From: Tridacna crocea
Lineage: Eukaryota > Mollusca > Bivalvia > Cardiida > Cardiidae
Assembly (NCBI GenBank): GCA_943736015.1
Contig: OX031061.1
Span: 61,200,192 to 61,264,191 of the forward strand
Reading direction: 5' to 3'
Length of the DNA stretch: 64,000 nucleotides
Positions 22,143-33,661 of this stretch are shown in pieces. The notes below the pieces were generated by a model. The model was not told the DNA's origin. It did no database searches and saw only the letters and a program-made list of their open reading frames with translations. Position 1 is the stretch's first letter. Each line of letters starts with the position of its first letter. The translations under genes were made by a program, and so were the position numbers.

Positions 22143-22268
22143 GGTAAGACCTGTGTAATGGAAAACAGCTATTTCCACGAAAATATCATCCTGTATTATT
22201 GAACTGCTTTCACAGGTTCCTGTTTTCCATTTCTTCACCGGAAGTGCATTACACAGGTCTTACCTTAA
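22139..22268. mobile_element. Short MITE, TTAAGGTAAGACC family
   Basis: TTAAGGTAAGACCTGTGTAAT and ATTACACAGGTCTTACCTTAA are perfect inverted ends around ~90 bp with TGGAAAACAGCTATTTCCACG. A longer relative lies at 44.03-44.41 kb. Confidence 0.85.
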
Positions 22269-22489
22269 ATATCTGAAAATGTGTCATCCTTAAACAAAAA
22301 GATGATTTACAACAAGGCCAGCTTTTTTTATTTTCATTTTTTTCTTTGGGGTGTTAATGGTGTTAAATTCTGTTTTCAACACGATCGAGTCAGTTATATC
22401 TCCGTGTCGAGTGCACCACGGACTTCATGCTATCATTTAGACATTAATTTAGTATTGCTGTGTACGGTACTATTCCCAAGCTACTGGGT

Positions 22490-23059
22490 ACTGTCCCACA
22501 TAACTATTCTTACGAACAAAGTCCGTAACAAAGACGCAAATAATGGGTAGCTCAAGTGCAAACCGCATCTTGCGGCGGATTCGAACCCACGAAGGACAAA
22601 ATTAATATCCTCGTTTTTCGAAGATTAAAAAACCAATACCATAACCACTGGGCCAAAGAGATATCTTTCTGACGCAGCTGTCAGGCGCTGCTTTTAAATC
22701 GGGATGAAGCTATGCATGGAGGACACTCCCTTTTCAAGTCATCATTTATTGATGACTCAAAGCCTTATTAAGCAGGAAGTCCAATTTTGGACAACAAATG
22801 GGATTAATATTATAGCTCAATGGACAATCCCGGAAGAGTCCCAATCTTACGAACAAAATCCGTAACCAAGAAACAAATAAATACATAGCTCAAGTCCAAA
22901 CAGCATCTGGCGGGATTCGAACCCACGAACGATAAGTATACTCGTGTTTCGAGGAATAAAAGACCAAGACCATAATCACTGAGCCATAGAGAGATATCTG
23001 TCTAATGCAGCTGTCAGGTATTGTATATAAATCGGGACGAAGCTATGCATGGAGGAGTG
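22490..23059 (-). repeat. Two tandem ~336-bp units, each with a tRNA-like (pol III box) segment
   Basis: CGGATTCGAACCCACGAA at 22577 and CGGGATTCGAACCCACGAA at 22911 are minus-strand B boxes (GGGTTCGAATCC). A boxes of the type TGGCTCAGTGATTATGG lie about 55-60 bp away. Both copies also share CAGCTGTCAGG and GGGA(T/C)GAAGCTATGCATGGAGGA outside the tRNA-like part. SINE-like, duplicated as a block; acceptor stem and anticodon folds are not convincing enough for tRNA genes. Confidence 0.5.
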
Positions 23060-23350
23060 ACAGCCGATATAGCTCAGTAGGTAGAGCGTAGGACTTGTGA
23101 ACACAATGTCCTACAGGTTGTGGTTTCGAATCCCCAACTAAAAATTACTAATAGTCTTTCGGATGAGACGTTAAACCGAGGTCCCGTGTGACGGTGCTAC
23201 ACACCGAGCACGTTAAAGAACCAGGCGGAATTCTTAGTAGTTTCGTCCTGTATCCTTGCAACATCCCCCGTAACAACTAACCGTCTTCTGGGGGCGTCGC
23301 TCAGATGGGCAACCGGTAGCGACGATAAATAAACGAAAATAATCAAATCA
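23060..23350 (+). mobile_element. tRNA-derived SINE with 15-bp target duplication
   Basis: The head has a good A box (TATAGCTCAGTAGGTAGAGC) and B box (GTGGTTTCGAATCCCC). The body has TTTCGGATGAGACGTTAAAC and GAGCACGTTAAAGAACC, a conserved core I associate with widespread invertebrate SINEs (Meta-type), and the tail is AT-rich with AATAATCAAATCA. ATGCATGGAGGAGTG flanks it exactly (23045-23059 and 23351-23365), so it inserted into the second of the tandem units on its left. Confidence 0.85.
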
Positions 23351-23365
23351 ATGCATGGAGGAGTG

Positions 23366-25820
23366 GTCTCCCGTAACACTGTAACACAATCGTATTACGT
23401 ATTTAGTTAATGATATAAGCGATTGTAATTTTTGGTTTTAAAAAGATGTAAGCGGCCGATCAATAGATCATGTCAGCCTCAATTTGTTGATCAATGTCTG
23501 AAAAATTACAAAAAAACTATTGTCGAAACGACGATCAGTGGTGAGAAGAAATTAATCTCGTCGTAATGACTATCTTCAATCCCCAGAAAGAAACGAGTCA
23601 AACTTGGTATTTGAACCTGCGAGGCCCCTGGTTTAGGCAATGTACGTGACCGATTGAGAGCTAGGTTCCAAGGTATATGTTGCTATGGAGTTTCTTTATC
23701 AGAGTGCAATTTAATAACTCTCCAACAGTGGTTAGTTTAAAAGGCAGACTGCCACAGAATTTGCTGTCTAAATTCATTTTTTTCGTGCCAAATAGTCCTG
23801 ACACAGTCTGTTTCGACATGACTCTGTAAATAAAACGAAATAACCGCCAGTGTCCGTATTCCGTTTAGGAAACATCTTGATGAAATTAAGAATTATGACC
23901 AGAATATGAGATAGAAATCACTTGCCTTCATAAAAAAATCATTTCTGGTCACTTTCATATCAAAAGAATAACTTTGATTACTATTTTCATGTTCAATGAC
24001 TATAAAAAATTTAAGAACATGCCGTCGGCCTTTTTGTCCAAACATGGCGTGACCTAATTCCGGTAGCTCGGTAGTGTTTACGGGAGGAAGTCGATGATCT
24101 TTGAGAAGGAACACTACTTAACACCAAGAAAAAAAGACGTAGATTTCTTTAACATATGATTAGTTTTTTTTCTGGTTTATTTGTATTGTATTAGTCTGAA
24201 ATTCAAGGGCAACGAGACATTGAAATATTGGTAAGGGTTACGAGCAGACATACAGGGTGACGCCATCAAAATATGTGTTCTACGAGATATACACAAAAAT
24301 CACCGGTTCAAGGACACTCACGGAATAAGGATAGGAAATAGACGTGGTTTATTTTTGTACAATGAATTTCAGAAAAGATTTGCTGTACATGTTGTTATTG
24401 ATATAAATGACCTTTCATATAATTGCAAATTTTCACTATGAAAATAAATCTAAGCAGAAGAAAAAGTAAGAAAAAATTCGTTAAAAAAGAGAAAGAAGGC
24501 CGCTGGAAAAGATTGTGCGACTTGAAAACAGGGAAAGAAGGTCAAATAGCCGTAATGTAACGCACCATAAGCAATTTCTACGCTGCGGCTTTTTTACCGG
24601 TTTGTTTAAATGTAACAAAATACATTGAGATGAAAACCTAACAAACTATTTTAAAACATGGATGCTGACCTCTCCTGGCTTCTTTTGTAAGCAGCTATCT
24701 TGATGTTATCTAAAACGGTACTGATTCAGGAATATGCCAGTCAGCGTGAAAGTGTCTCGACCTTGCAGCATTCTTATGCAAATTATCTAACACCTCATTA
24801 CCATATTAGGGTTTTGCCTAGAAAATGCAGCAATAGACTTTTCGATAATTAATCTATTAATTAATCTATTAATTAAAGCATCTGTGAAGTAAACTACATG
24901 TACGTTTAAGTATCTTTTGTGAAACTATTGTCTATCTGTTGTACGGCTTACTTTTATCGGACACTCAGCTTGAAAGTAAATTCCAAAAGAAAAGGATCAA
25001 AGAGGCAAACGCCCAAGAAGATCTCGAGGAAACAAGGGGATACAGGGGATTATTCTTTTGCCCAATATATGTGACCCATCACGCAAAAAGGGACCTTCTG
25101 GAAACTGCGAAAAGTTTCAACCCCGGTAAGACTGCGCGAATTGCGAAAAGTAGTTATTGTACCTTGTTACATAAATACAATCATTTTTGAATTGTAACAT
25201 AAACTGACCTGCACTATCGTTGATCTCTTTTCATTTAATTGATGTACAGAATTCCCAGACGGTCCCTTTTGGCCTGATAGATTATATTTTTAATCGCAAG
25301 GGGCGTGTTTTTTCTTAAGACATCCCTGCAACATGGAAATCACCTATTACCTCATTACAATATTTGGTCTTTTCTCTCTTTTTTAGCTTAATATTTTCTG
25401 CTGCAACGTGTTCCTTTTCGGATAGGTCATATATTATTACCATTACATTGGGTTGCAATTTATACTGTAAAAAGTACTTTGATAATGTCACACTTATACA
25501 GGAACGTCGTTGTATGATGTTATCATGTACGCCATTTTCTACCTGTCACATTTTGACATATTGCTATCGATCAACTTTGTAGAAAATAATTAATTTATAA
25601 TTTTTATACAGTTATATTGGACAGACCGAGTAGCGTTTCTAATAGCCTCTCAAAATGGCCGAATTTTGCGGATCATATACTCCAGTAATTGCCGATAACA
25701 TCCATCAAACGTCACGTGTTTTGGTATGAGAAAAAAGTCATCGTGTAGATCTACCACTTTCCCCTTTTCATATTATAGTCGAAAATTCTAATTGCTTAGG
25801 AAAGAAATTTGATGAAAAAG
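23366..25820. other. Non-coding stretch with one SINE fragment
   Basis: 23500-23660 matches the degenerate SINE at 4.2 kb (GTCGTAATGACTATC, then a minus-strand B box GCAGGTTCAAATACC). The remainder, including short ORFs at 24939-25190 and 25364-25582, has no recognisable domain. An ATTAATCTATTAATTAATC tract lies at 24848-24880. Confidence 0.45.
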
Positions 25821-25972
25821 TTAACCCTTTCCCAAACAGCAAATTTTGGACCAGACCAAATTGAAAGCATCTTGCAGGTGACTAACCAGCATTTTCTTCT
25901 TTTCTCACAATATTTTAAAAAGGCTTCTATTCCTGACCCGTAAAAACCAGGGATTGTTTGGGAAAGGGTTAA
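25821..25972. mobile_element. TTAA palindromic MITE, subfamily B, shortened
   Basis: TTAACCCTTTCCCAAACAGC at the left, GTTTGGGAAAGGGTTAA at the right, only 152 bp because one stem arm is deleted. Confidence 0.8.
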
Positions 25973-26534
25973 GGATAGTTTCTATTTTGCTGTCGATCTA
26001 AATTGTCAGAAAAACGTCAGTGACTCCCACATAGTAGTCTAAGGATTAATACAACAGACGATAAATTGAACAGACCTTATTGGTCAATAAAACTTGGCTA
26101 TCGAATATCGAAAACAAAAAGCGAGCTGCTGAAAATAGTATTGACCAATCAGAATCGTTCAAGTATTCACTGCAGTTTTAAAATTTTATTTCAAAGTGGG
26201 AAGGGGGAAAAAATTGTCCGCCACAAGAGTTTCGATATTAAGGATTACGTGTCCTAACTCATCGGTAAATATCGCGTAACATCAACCTTTTCATATGGGC
26301 TATTCGGCCAGCCTCGGCAGCTTCCGTCTCTTATTATGAGAGTAAGCGTCCGTGGACTCAATAATTCATCGGTAAATATCGTGTAACATCGACGTTATTG
26401 TAAAGACTCTTCGGCCAATCTCGGCAGCTCTCGTCTTTTGATATGACAGTTGGGGGCCTTTGTCGTTTATAACTATGTATCTCGATACAGTTCCTGTTGT
26501 CCCGTTCCATGTACAAAAAAAAGATAAGTTACGA
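25973..26534. other. Non-coding stretch with a short tandem duplication
   Basis: AACTCATCGGTAAATATCGCGTAACATC (seen at ~26257) recurs at ~26362 with TTCGGCCA(G/A)(C/T)CTCGGCAGC after each: an imperfect ~107-bp duplication. No coding. Confidence 0.5.
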
Positions 26535-26757
26535 TTTACTCTTTACCAAACGACAAATTTTTGGACTGAACCAAATTGAAAACATTTGCAGACAACAAAA
26601 TAAAATGTGACTGAAAATTTGGTTCGGGAAGGGTAGAAAACATTACGGGAAAAGGAGAAAACGCTGGTGACCAGCATTTTCTCCTTTTCCCACAATGTTT
26701 TCCAAAGGTTTCTTTCTCATGCTCCTCAAAAGTAGGGATTGTATGGTAATGGATTAA
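26535..26757. mobile_element. TTAA palindromic MITE, subfamily A
   Basis: Left TTTACTCTTTACCAAACGAC, right GTATGGTAATGGATTAA, centre GCTGGTGACCAGC. Confidence 0.75.
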
Positions 26758-27781
26758 AATGAGTGATTTAGAGCTGGATTAACTGTAAAAAAATGGTGTG
26801 AAAATTACAAGAGCCATACAATGAATAGAAGTAGTAAAGGGACGGTATACATTCATGATTGGTTTATTCATTCGTTTTATAAATAACAATTCAAATGATG
26901 TTCAAAAAACACTGTCATCTACAATTTGTAGTTAAAAAGGCAAATTGATATGATAAAATCGAATAATCATAAGAAAATATTAAACTTTAATCGTTAATAT
27001 TAATCTTCGGGAAACCGTTTCAATGAAAAATAGAAATCGTACAAAAAAGCATTGTAAACCTAACAATTTAAGTTCAAAACTTTATAGATGTGAGATCTCT
27101 GACAGGGTCACCATCTATTTCAATTTGCATAGGCCTGCCAAGTATAGCCCAGTCCCCAAACGCAACCACCTACACACTGACGACCAACAGCAATCTCGAC
27201 TGATATTAAATGACGAGCTTCTCGGACTTGCTGACCTTGGATTACAGTAAATTCATGGTAACCGCTAACTGGAGAAGAAATCTCTTTTGCTATCCTGACA
27301 GAAATAGACATTTCAACTGTTTTACAGGCGAAGAAGACATTTGGAAGACAAAACGCAATGGCTTCCTGACAAAACTAGAGTAATGCCGTGACGTTATGAT
27401 GATTGTGGTAAGGATGAAGACACACACATCTCGGAACGGCACAGTTTTGATTTATTCCAATATCGACTGTTTATTTCACCAAACAAAACATAGACGTTAA
27501 CTTCGACAAAATACTCATTAAAGTGACGGACCTACATTGTGGCAGGCACTTGGTTGTTTTTTCCTCAACTTTATTCCTTGGACTTGTGACTGACGAGAAT
27601 GAGAGAGGAAAGCAAGAAGAAAGGATGGAATACAAGTGCTTGAGGCAGAATGATAAGGCAGATGTGGTTGAGTATGGCGAGAGAGAGGTGTATGAAAGCA
27701 GGAGAGTATTAAGGGAGAAAGTAACCGACGGAGTGATAGTAGAAAAGTGGGAGGCTGATAAAGAGTGAACAGAATAAGAGA
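26758..27781. other. Non-coding stretch
   Basis: Short ORFs on both strands (27023-27311, 27518-27892) lack domains and overlap antisense to each other. Nothing else recognised. Confidence 0.4.
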
Positions 27782-27791
27782 AGTGTAGGAC

Positions 27792-28043
27792 GTGGTTGTA
27801 TTGGAGTTTAACGCCACTTTAACAGCTAAGGTCATATCATGGTAGTCTATGACGCACATTGTTTCCTGGCTTTTCAACACCCATACTAACACAACTTCTT
27901 TCCAAATCCACCAACTACTTTTCTCACATGCTTCAGCAGAGGCGAAAATACGCTGGAAAGAAAGTTCGCCTCAATCGGGTATCGAACTCGCAACGACTAG
28001 GTCACGAGTCCGACAGGCTCACCATTGAGCCACCCGGGCGGGC
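27792..28043 (-). mobile_element. tRNA-derived SINE, same family as 10999-11274
   Basis: Minus-strand A box TGGCTCAATGGTGAGC and B box GTTGCGAGTTCGATACCC; the body has CTTTCTTTCCAGCG-like and GTGTTAGTATGGG segments. The flanks AGTGTAGGACGTG (27782-) and AGTGTAGGACATG (28044-) are a target duplication with one mismatch. Confidence 0.85.
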
Positions 28044-28151
28044 AGTGTAGGACATGATAGTCCACATACATTTCTGAAAAAAGAAATCTATAGCAATAAT
28101 TGCCTCTTTCCAAAGGATTCATTTGAATAAAACATATTGCTAAAATTGTGT

Positions 28152-28384
28152 TTAACCCTTTCCCAAACAAGCCCCCCGTTTCTTTTTACGTGTCTGCAGT
28201 ACAAGTGTTTTGAAAACACTGTGGGAAAATGAGAAATTGCTCGTAACGAGCAATTTCTCCTTTTCCCACAGTGTTTTCTACCCATTTGGAGAACTTTCTG
28301 CCATTTTTATCAAATTTGAAATTGTCGTCTGCAAACTCTTTGAGTTTGGAAGAGTCTAAAATTTGTCGTTTGGGAAAGGGTTAA
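28152..28384. mobile_element. TTAA palindromic MITE, subfamily B, full length
   Basis: TTAACCCTTTCCCAAACAAGC at the left, CGTTTGGGAAAGGGTTAA at the right, central TTGCTCGTAACGAGCAA. The best-preserved B copy here (233 bp). Confidence 0.85.
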
Positions 28385-28627
28385 TCTAAAAAAAAAAAAA
28401 GATCTATAGCAATTATTGGCCCTTTCCAAAGATTTATTTGAATAAAACTTATTGCTGAAAGTATGTTTAATCTAATATTCTACTTTTCAACAATATACTA
28501 AACACTGAGGAAAAAGAGAAGCAAATGCCGGAATGGACTCTTTTTATCGTATCTTTTCATATTGAACGACATTAAAGTTTCAATATTTATATTCCTCTTA
28601 CGTAAAATCTTTTCGAAAAAGATTTTT

Positions 28628-28824
28628 AACCCTTAGACAGCAAAATTCAAGTCACTGACCTTTTGCGGACAGTATGCATCTAGATCAGACTGTACAGAAC
28701 GTAGTCTGATCTCGGATGTACACTGTCCAATGAGGAAATATTTTTCTCCAAGGGGATATGTTTAAAATAGGATTTTACTGTCGACATGAATGTTTCATTT
28801 AACGTACTTAGTGGGATAAAGATT
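28628..28824. mobile_element. TTAA MITE, GATCAGACTGCAC family
   Basis: TTAACCCTTAGACAGC at the left and GGGATAAAGATTAA at the right; an off-centre hairpin GATCAGACTGTAC/GTAGTCTGATC followed by ACACTGTCC. Confidence 0.65.
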
Positions 28825-29288
28825 AATATATATATGCATGTAGTCACATTTCCACTTATCAACATTTTTTGGGGGGTAAAAATTTGTGTTTTTGTACAAA
28901 AAACTAGATACCCGAATTTCGATGTTGTTGTTTAATAATGCATTTAGATCAAATGTTTGATAAGCTAACGAGCATCTTTGAACAAAAATGTGTAAAATTT
29001 ATGACTATTTTTTCTGTCTCATTAAGTTCCCATTAGGGGTTTTTATATTGAAAAGAACCCATAATTACTCACGTCACGTGATCAGCTGTTTACCTCTGTT
29101 TGTGCCTTTGATCCCCCTACCTATGGTTATTTGTTCTAGGTTTTCTTCAAGGAAATCAGAAAAATCGAAAGAAAAAACCCAACACCGCATACGTGTTTCA
29201 AAACGACAAATATTTCAAACATCTTCCATCTGCAAAGGTTTTCATGATTTTCTTATCTAAGCCAAAGTATGCCACAAAGGTTTACCCT
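28825..29288. other. AT-rich non-coding stretch
   Basis: No exon or repeat recognised. Confidence 0.4.
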
Positions 29289-29486
29289 TAACTTGCTAAA
29301 TAAAAGAAATAGAACTTTCTTATCGATGGTAGAAATACCAAATATTGCTGTTCGAAAAGTTTTTTGTTTGGAAATATAGCTCATTATCTGACAGTGTAGA
29401 TGCAAGATCAGACTGCACGTTTTTTGCAGTCTGATCTTGATGTAAGCTGTCCGCAATAGGTCATTTAGTCACGCTTAGCAGCTTAA
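29289..29486. mobile_element. TTAA MITE, GATCAGACTGCAC family
   Basis: TTAACTTGCTAAATAAAAG at the left, CTTAGCAGCTTAA at the right, hairpin AAGATCAGACTGCACG/GCAGTCTGATCTT at 29403-29440. Confidence 0.7.
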
Positions 29487-29529
29487 GGTTTTAACATACC
29501 TTTTCAGTATCACCTTGAACAAATATAAA

Positions 29530-30795
29530 TATAACGATGACTGTCACATAAGAAAAAGACAGAAAGAGGATTACAGTCATACAACAGCAAGTCAGAAAGA
29601 AGATGACAGTCACAGAACAGCAAGTCAGAAAGAAGATGATGGTCACATTACCACAAGACAAAAAGAGAACGACGGTCACATAACAACAAGACAAAAAGAG
29701 GACGACGGTCACATAACAGCAAGATAAAAAGAGGACGACGGTCACATAACAACAAGACAAAAAGAGGATGAATGTCATCTTACGACAGGACAAATAGAGG
29801 ATGAATGTCACTTATCATTGATAGAGACAGAGGTCGACAGCAGCACAACATGAAAGAAAGTCTAAGGTGAAGGCCACATTACATCAAGACTAACAGGACG
29901 ACAGCCTTATAACAACAAGACATAAAGAGGACGACTGTCAAAAAATAGAAAAAAAAAAGATGAGAGTCACATAAAAACATGAGAAAAAAAGGATGACGGC
30001 CATAAAACATCAAGACAGAAACAGGGTGAAACCTACATAACAACAAGATAGAAGGAGGATGACTATCACATTACAACAAGACAGAAAGAGGATGACTGTT
30101 ATGTAACAACAAGACAGAAAGAGGATGGCAGTCATATAACGACAAGTCACATAACAGAAAGATAGAAGAGGATGACGGTCACATAAAAACGAGACAGAAA
30201 CAGGGTGAAACCTACAGAACAGCAAGAAAGATGTCTAGAAAAGACAGAAAGAGGATGGCAGTCGCATAATGACAAGACAGAAAGAGAATTGTGGTAACAT
30301 AAAGACAGAAATATGTTGGCAGTCATGTAACGACAAGACAGAAAAAGGATGGCAGTCATGTTACGACAAGACAGAAGGAGGATTGCGGTCATGTAACGAC
30401 AAGACAGAAAGAGGATGGTAGGCGCAGTCGGGTAACCACTCGACAGAAATAGGATGGCAGTCACGTAACGTTAGGACAGAAAGAGGATGGCATTCACGTA
30501 ACGACAGGGCAAACAGAGGATTGCAGTCACTTAACGATAGGGCAGAAAGAGGATTACAGTCACGTAACGACAGGGCAGAAAGAGGATGGCAGTCACGTAA
30601 CGACAGGACAGAGAGAGGAAGGCAGTAGCGTAACGACAGGACAGACAGAGGTTGGCAGTCGCGTAACTACAGGACAGAAAGATGATTGCAGTCGCGTAAA
30701 GACGGGACAGAAAGAAGATGGCAGTCGCGTAACGACGGGACAGAAAGAAGATAGCAGTCAGGTAACGACAGGACAGAAAGAGGATGACAGTAACG
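29530..30795. repeat. Minisatellite, 33-bp unit, ~38 copies
   Basis: Units contain GACAGAAAGAGGATG then GCAGTCAC, a TAACG and GACA segment. The right part (30240-30790) is regular at 33 bp, the left part (29530-30240) is more diverged. Because 33 is a multiple of three, stop-free frames of 70-127 codons appear on the minus strand as an 11-residue repeat (L-S-C-R-Y-V-T-A-I-L-F type). No start context, splice signal or domain supports translation. Confidence 0.9.
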
Positions 30796-33030
30796 TGTTC
30801 TATATCTCTAGGATTCTGTGGCATTAATCTATCTTCAAATACCCATTTTGCACATCGAGAGAGATTGGTTGCAAGAACTTGTTTTTCAATCAATGTAAAA
30901 TAAATATGTTTCAACTAAATTAACCTATTGGTTACCATAGACGCTATGCCCATCAGTAAACCGAAGCATTAAACCTTCACCTGGAAGATAAAGCACAATC
31001 GCTCGGTCTTTGCAACAATTGCTCCCTCTGTAACTTGATAAGTGTTTTCTTATATATCATCCTGTTGAGTGAGTGAGTAGGTGAGTGAGTGAGGGAGGGA
31101 TGGAGGGAGGGGAGGAAAAAGGGAAATGGCTTTAAATTGAACTTACAACCAAACGTAATTTTTGTAGACTTCAACTTGTTAACAACAAATAACCGTTAAA
31201 GTTCAGACAAACACTAATTTCATTTTAGGCCCGGAGAGTGTCTTGTTCCAGCAGACATATCCAGAGCTGTCCTCTAAGGGATCAAACTTTAACAAAGCAA
31301 TGCTTGTAACCTTGCAGGAGCATCGTATCAATTAAGCTATGAACCACAGCAAACGTTGAGACGTCCCTCCTCAGGTTGGATAGAAATAGAAGTCGTGGTT
31401 TACAGTCCAACCATGCAGGTTACTCATTAGCTCACTACGAATACTTTATGATAGATCAATCTAGTATAATAGAGTCAATAGCTTCGGTCACCTCGCTTCC
31501 TACCAGTATGACTTACTTTATTCAAGCATGACTAAAGGCAGCGTAATAAGATCACTCGTTCGATGGAAGAATAAGTCAATGGAAAGACGACATTAAGTTA
31601 CTGAGTGTTGTCTTTAACTTTTCTGGTCGAAAATCTTCATTTCCTTTAACTGTCACTCTACGGGTTAAAATGTTTTCATAGGAATGACATTTAGTTTTAT
31701 CCCAATAAAGCTGAGCGTATTGAACAACAGAAAAGATTACTCTAACAAATTGATCATTTTTTCATCTTTTAGCTATATCTCCACCTGATACACGATTTTT
31801 GAAATTCGAATGTTGATTGGATGCAACATAAAATAGGGGGCAAATCACGGATACCATATCGAACTAAGTCAACTGTATCGAAGCCAAAGTCAGGTTACTC
31901 ACGGTTATCAAAACGAATCATTTTTACTTCACTGATAACAATCGTCCAGAAAGAACAGAATTCAATTCTTTTCGACAAATTTTCGTATTCACGTTCGGAT
32001 CGAAAGGTCAAAATGTTCGATTAATTTTTTTTCTAGTGCTAAATATCTAGACAAATTTTGGTACAGCCGTGGTGAAACTGGGTGTCATTGTGCTCGGATT
32101 CTTTTCCCCCCAAAAGTAAGTACTCCAATGGGCAGAATGAACATTTTATGGAATAGAGTATTTGAAAACTAAATAACTATGAATATGCCAAATATATTTT
32201 TTTGTATAAAATATAATACGAAAAAGGCAAGGCCTCCATACGAGCGAGCGAGATGAACCATTTGTTGGATAAATAGATCTTTCTAGTAATTCAAACAAGC
32301 TAGATCTTGAAACCCTGCGGTTTTGGGTTCGAATCGGGGCTTTGCAAACACTATTTATTTTTAGGATTCATAAAAGTAATAGCAATAGAATACGTCATTT
32401 TCCCATAGATGTAGATGTTTGTAAACATGTGACCTATACGAACCCGACCAGCCGTCATTGCAAGCGGTGCACCTGTCCATGTTTTCCCTGAAGTTTCTCC
32501 AATCACTGAATTTTAAACAAGACTTTAATTGTGACATTTAATCTGTGCGCTTCATCTTCGAATTGAACTTAATAAATAAATAAATAAATAATAAATAAAT
32601 AAACAAGATAAGATAAATATATAGACAAATAGAAGTATAAAAACAAATAAATAGATAGATAAATAAGTAAATAAATAAATAGATAAATAAATATATGAAA
32701 ATAAAAATGTTTAATTCAAAGCCAAGAACAGGAAATAGACTTAAAAAAAAATTCTCATTCTTTTTAATTCCTATGCTGCTGAGTGCGACTGGAGGACCTA
32801 TTTGCGGAAAGTCTGATCTTAGATCTGTCCGTTGAAGATCCCCCTAAAAATTGTAATATTTGGTTGTCTACTATCGGCATAATTTTCTTAAACACTTATT
32901 TCGCAGGTTATGGGTTCGAGGAAGAAAATTAATACCTGAGCAGGCTGGTCCGGGTCGATACTTGTCGCAGATGCATTAAGACTCCTTTTCACAGGGCATA
33001 GCTCATGTATTCTTTTTACTTACTTTTCAG
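30796..33030. other. Non-coding stretch upstream of the EGF gene
   Basis: Contains a (GAGT)n/(GAGG)n tract at 31068-31112, an (AAAT)n tract at 32570-32700, a tRNA-like B box GGGTTCGAATCGGGGC near 32325, and a worn GATCAGACTGCAC-type MITE near 32780-32890. The promoter and any 5' non-coding exon of the EGF gene should lie in or before this stretch, but no TATA or initiator can be singled out. Confidence 0.45.
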
Positions 33031-33064
33031 GCGAACTTTCAGTAAAGAGCAAGGGTAGAAAAGA

Positions 33065-33140
33065 ATGCCCTTCCGACGAGGTTTGGCGGTAATAGAAACA
33101 TTTGTCATATTGGCATTGGTAGAGCTTAGTACAGCGCAAG
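33065..33140 (+). CDS. EGF gene exon 1: signal peptide
   Basis: ATG at 33065 opens 25 codons plus one base: MPFRRG, a hydrophobic core (L-A-V-I then F-V-I-L-A-L-V), and ELSTAQ at the end, a plausible signal peptidase site after S-T-A. The donor G|GTATAT is in phase 1, exactly the phase every EGF exon needs. The frame upstream holds no better start. A possible acceptor TACTTTTCAG at 33021-33030 suggests the 5' UTR is itself spliced, with this exon starting at 33031. Assignment to the EGF gene rests on phase, strand and position; transcript data are lacking. Confidence 0.75.
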
Positions 33141-33610
33141 GTATATTTGTTCCCAGTGCATGAACCTAGATGTCGATCTCTCTCTTCATTCTGTCTGTGT
33201 GTCTGTCTGTGCGTCTGTCTATCTATGTGTCTGTCTGTCCGTCAGTCCTTCCAAATGTGTGCCCGTCTGTCCCTCCGCCCATCCGTCTGTCAGTCTGCCC
33301 GTATGTCTCTGTGTCAGTCAGTCTGTGTGTCTGTCTCAAAATGCAAGTTTTACACTTCACCTTCACTCTCTCATACAGACTGAACTTTTTTAACGATGTT
33401 CAAAATGACAACAGATGTATACGACATATTAATTTTGTTTAAAGTGTCGCGATTTTCCTTTGAAGAAGTGCAAAACATTTCAGAAAAAGGCAGAAAGCTT
33501 GTTTACAGCATTTTTTCCAGTTATCTGGAATTTTGGACATTGTAATTTTTGAACAAGGGTAAAAGAAATAAGATAGATTGTAAACTGTAAGACGATGCTT
33601 TTCTTATAAA

Positions 33611-33661
<51 letters not shown>

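Noticed and set aside
23060-23135. Functional tRNA gene
   Set aside because: A and B boxes are present, but the sequence continues into a SINE core and is bounded by a target duplication.
29491-30914. Long minus-strand ORFs with L-S-C-R-Y-V-T repeats
   Set aside because: They follow from a 33-bp tandem unit (multiple of three); no start context, splice signal or domain.
33147-33442. Three overlapping Cys-rich ORFs just after the signal-peptide exon
   Set aside because: Produced by a degenerate TCTG microsatellite in all three frames; the cysteines have no EGF spacing.
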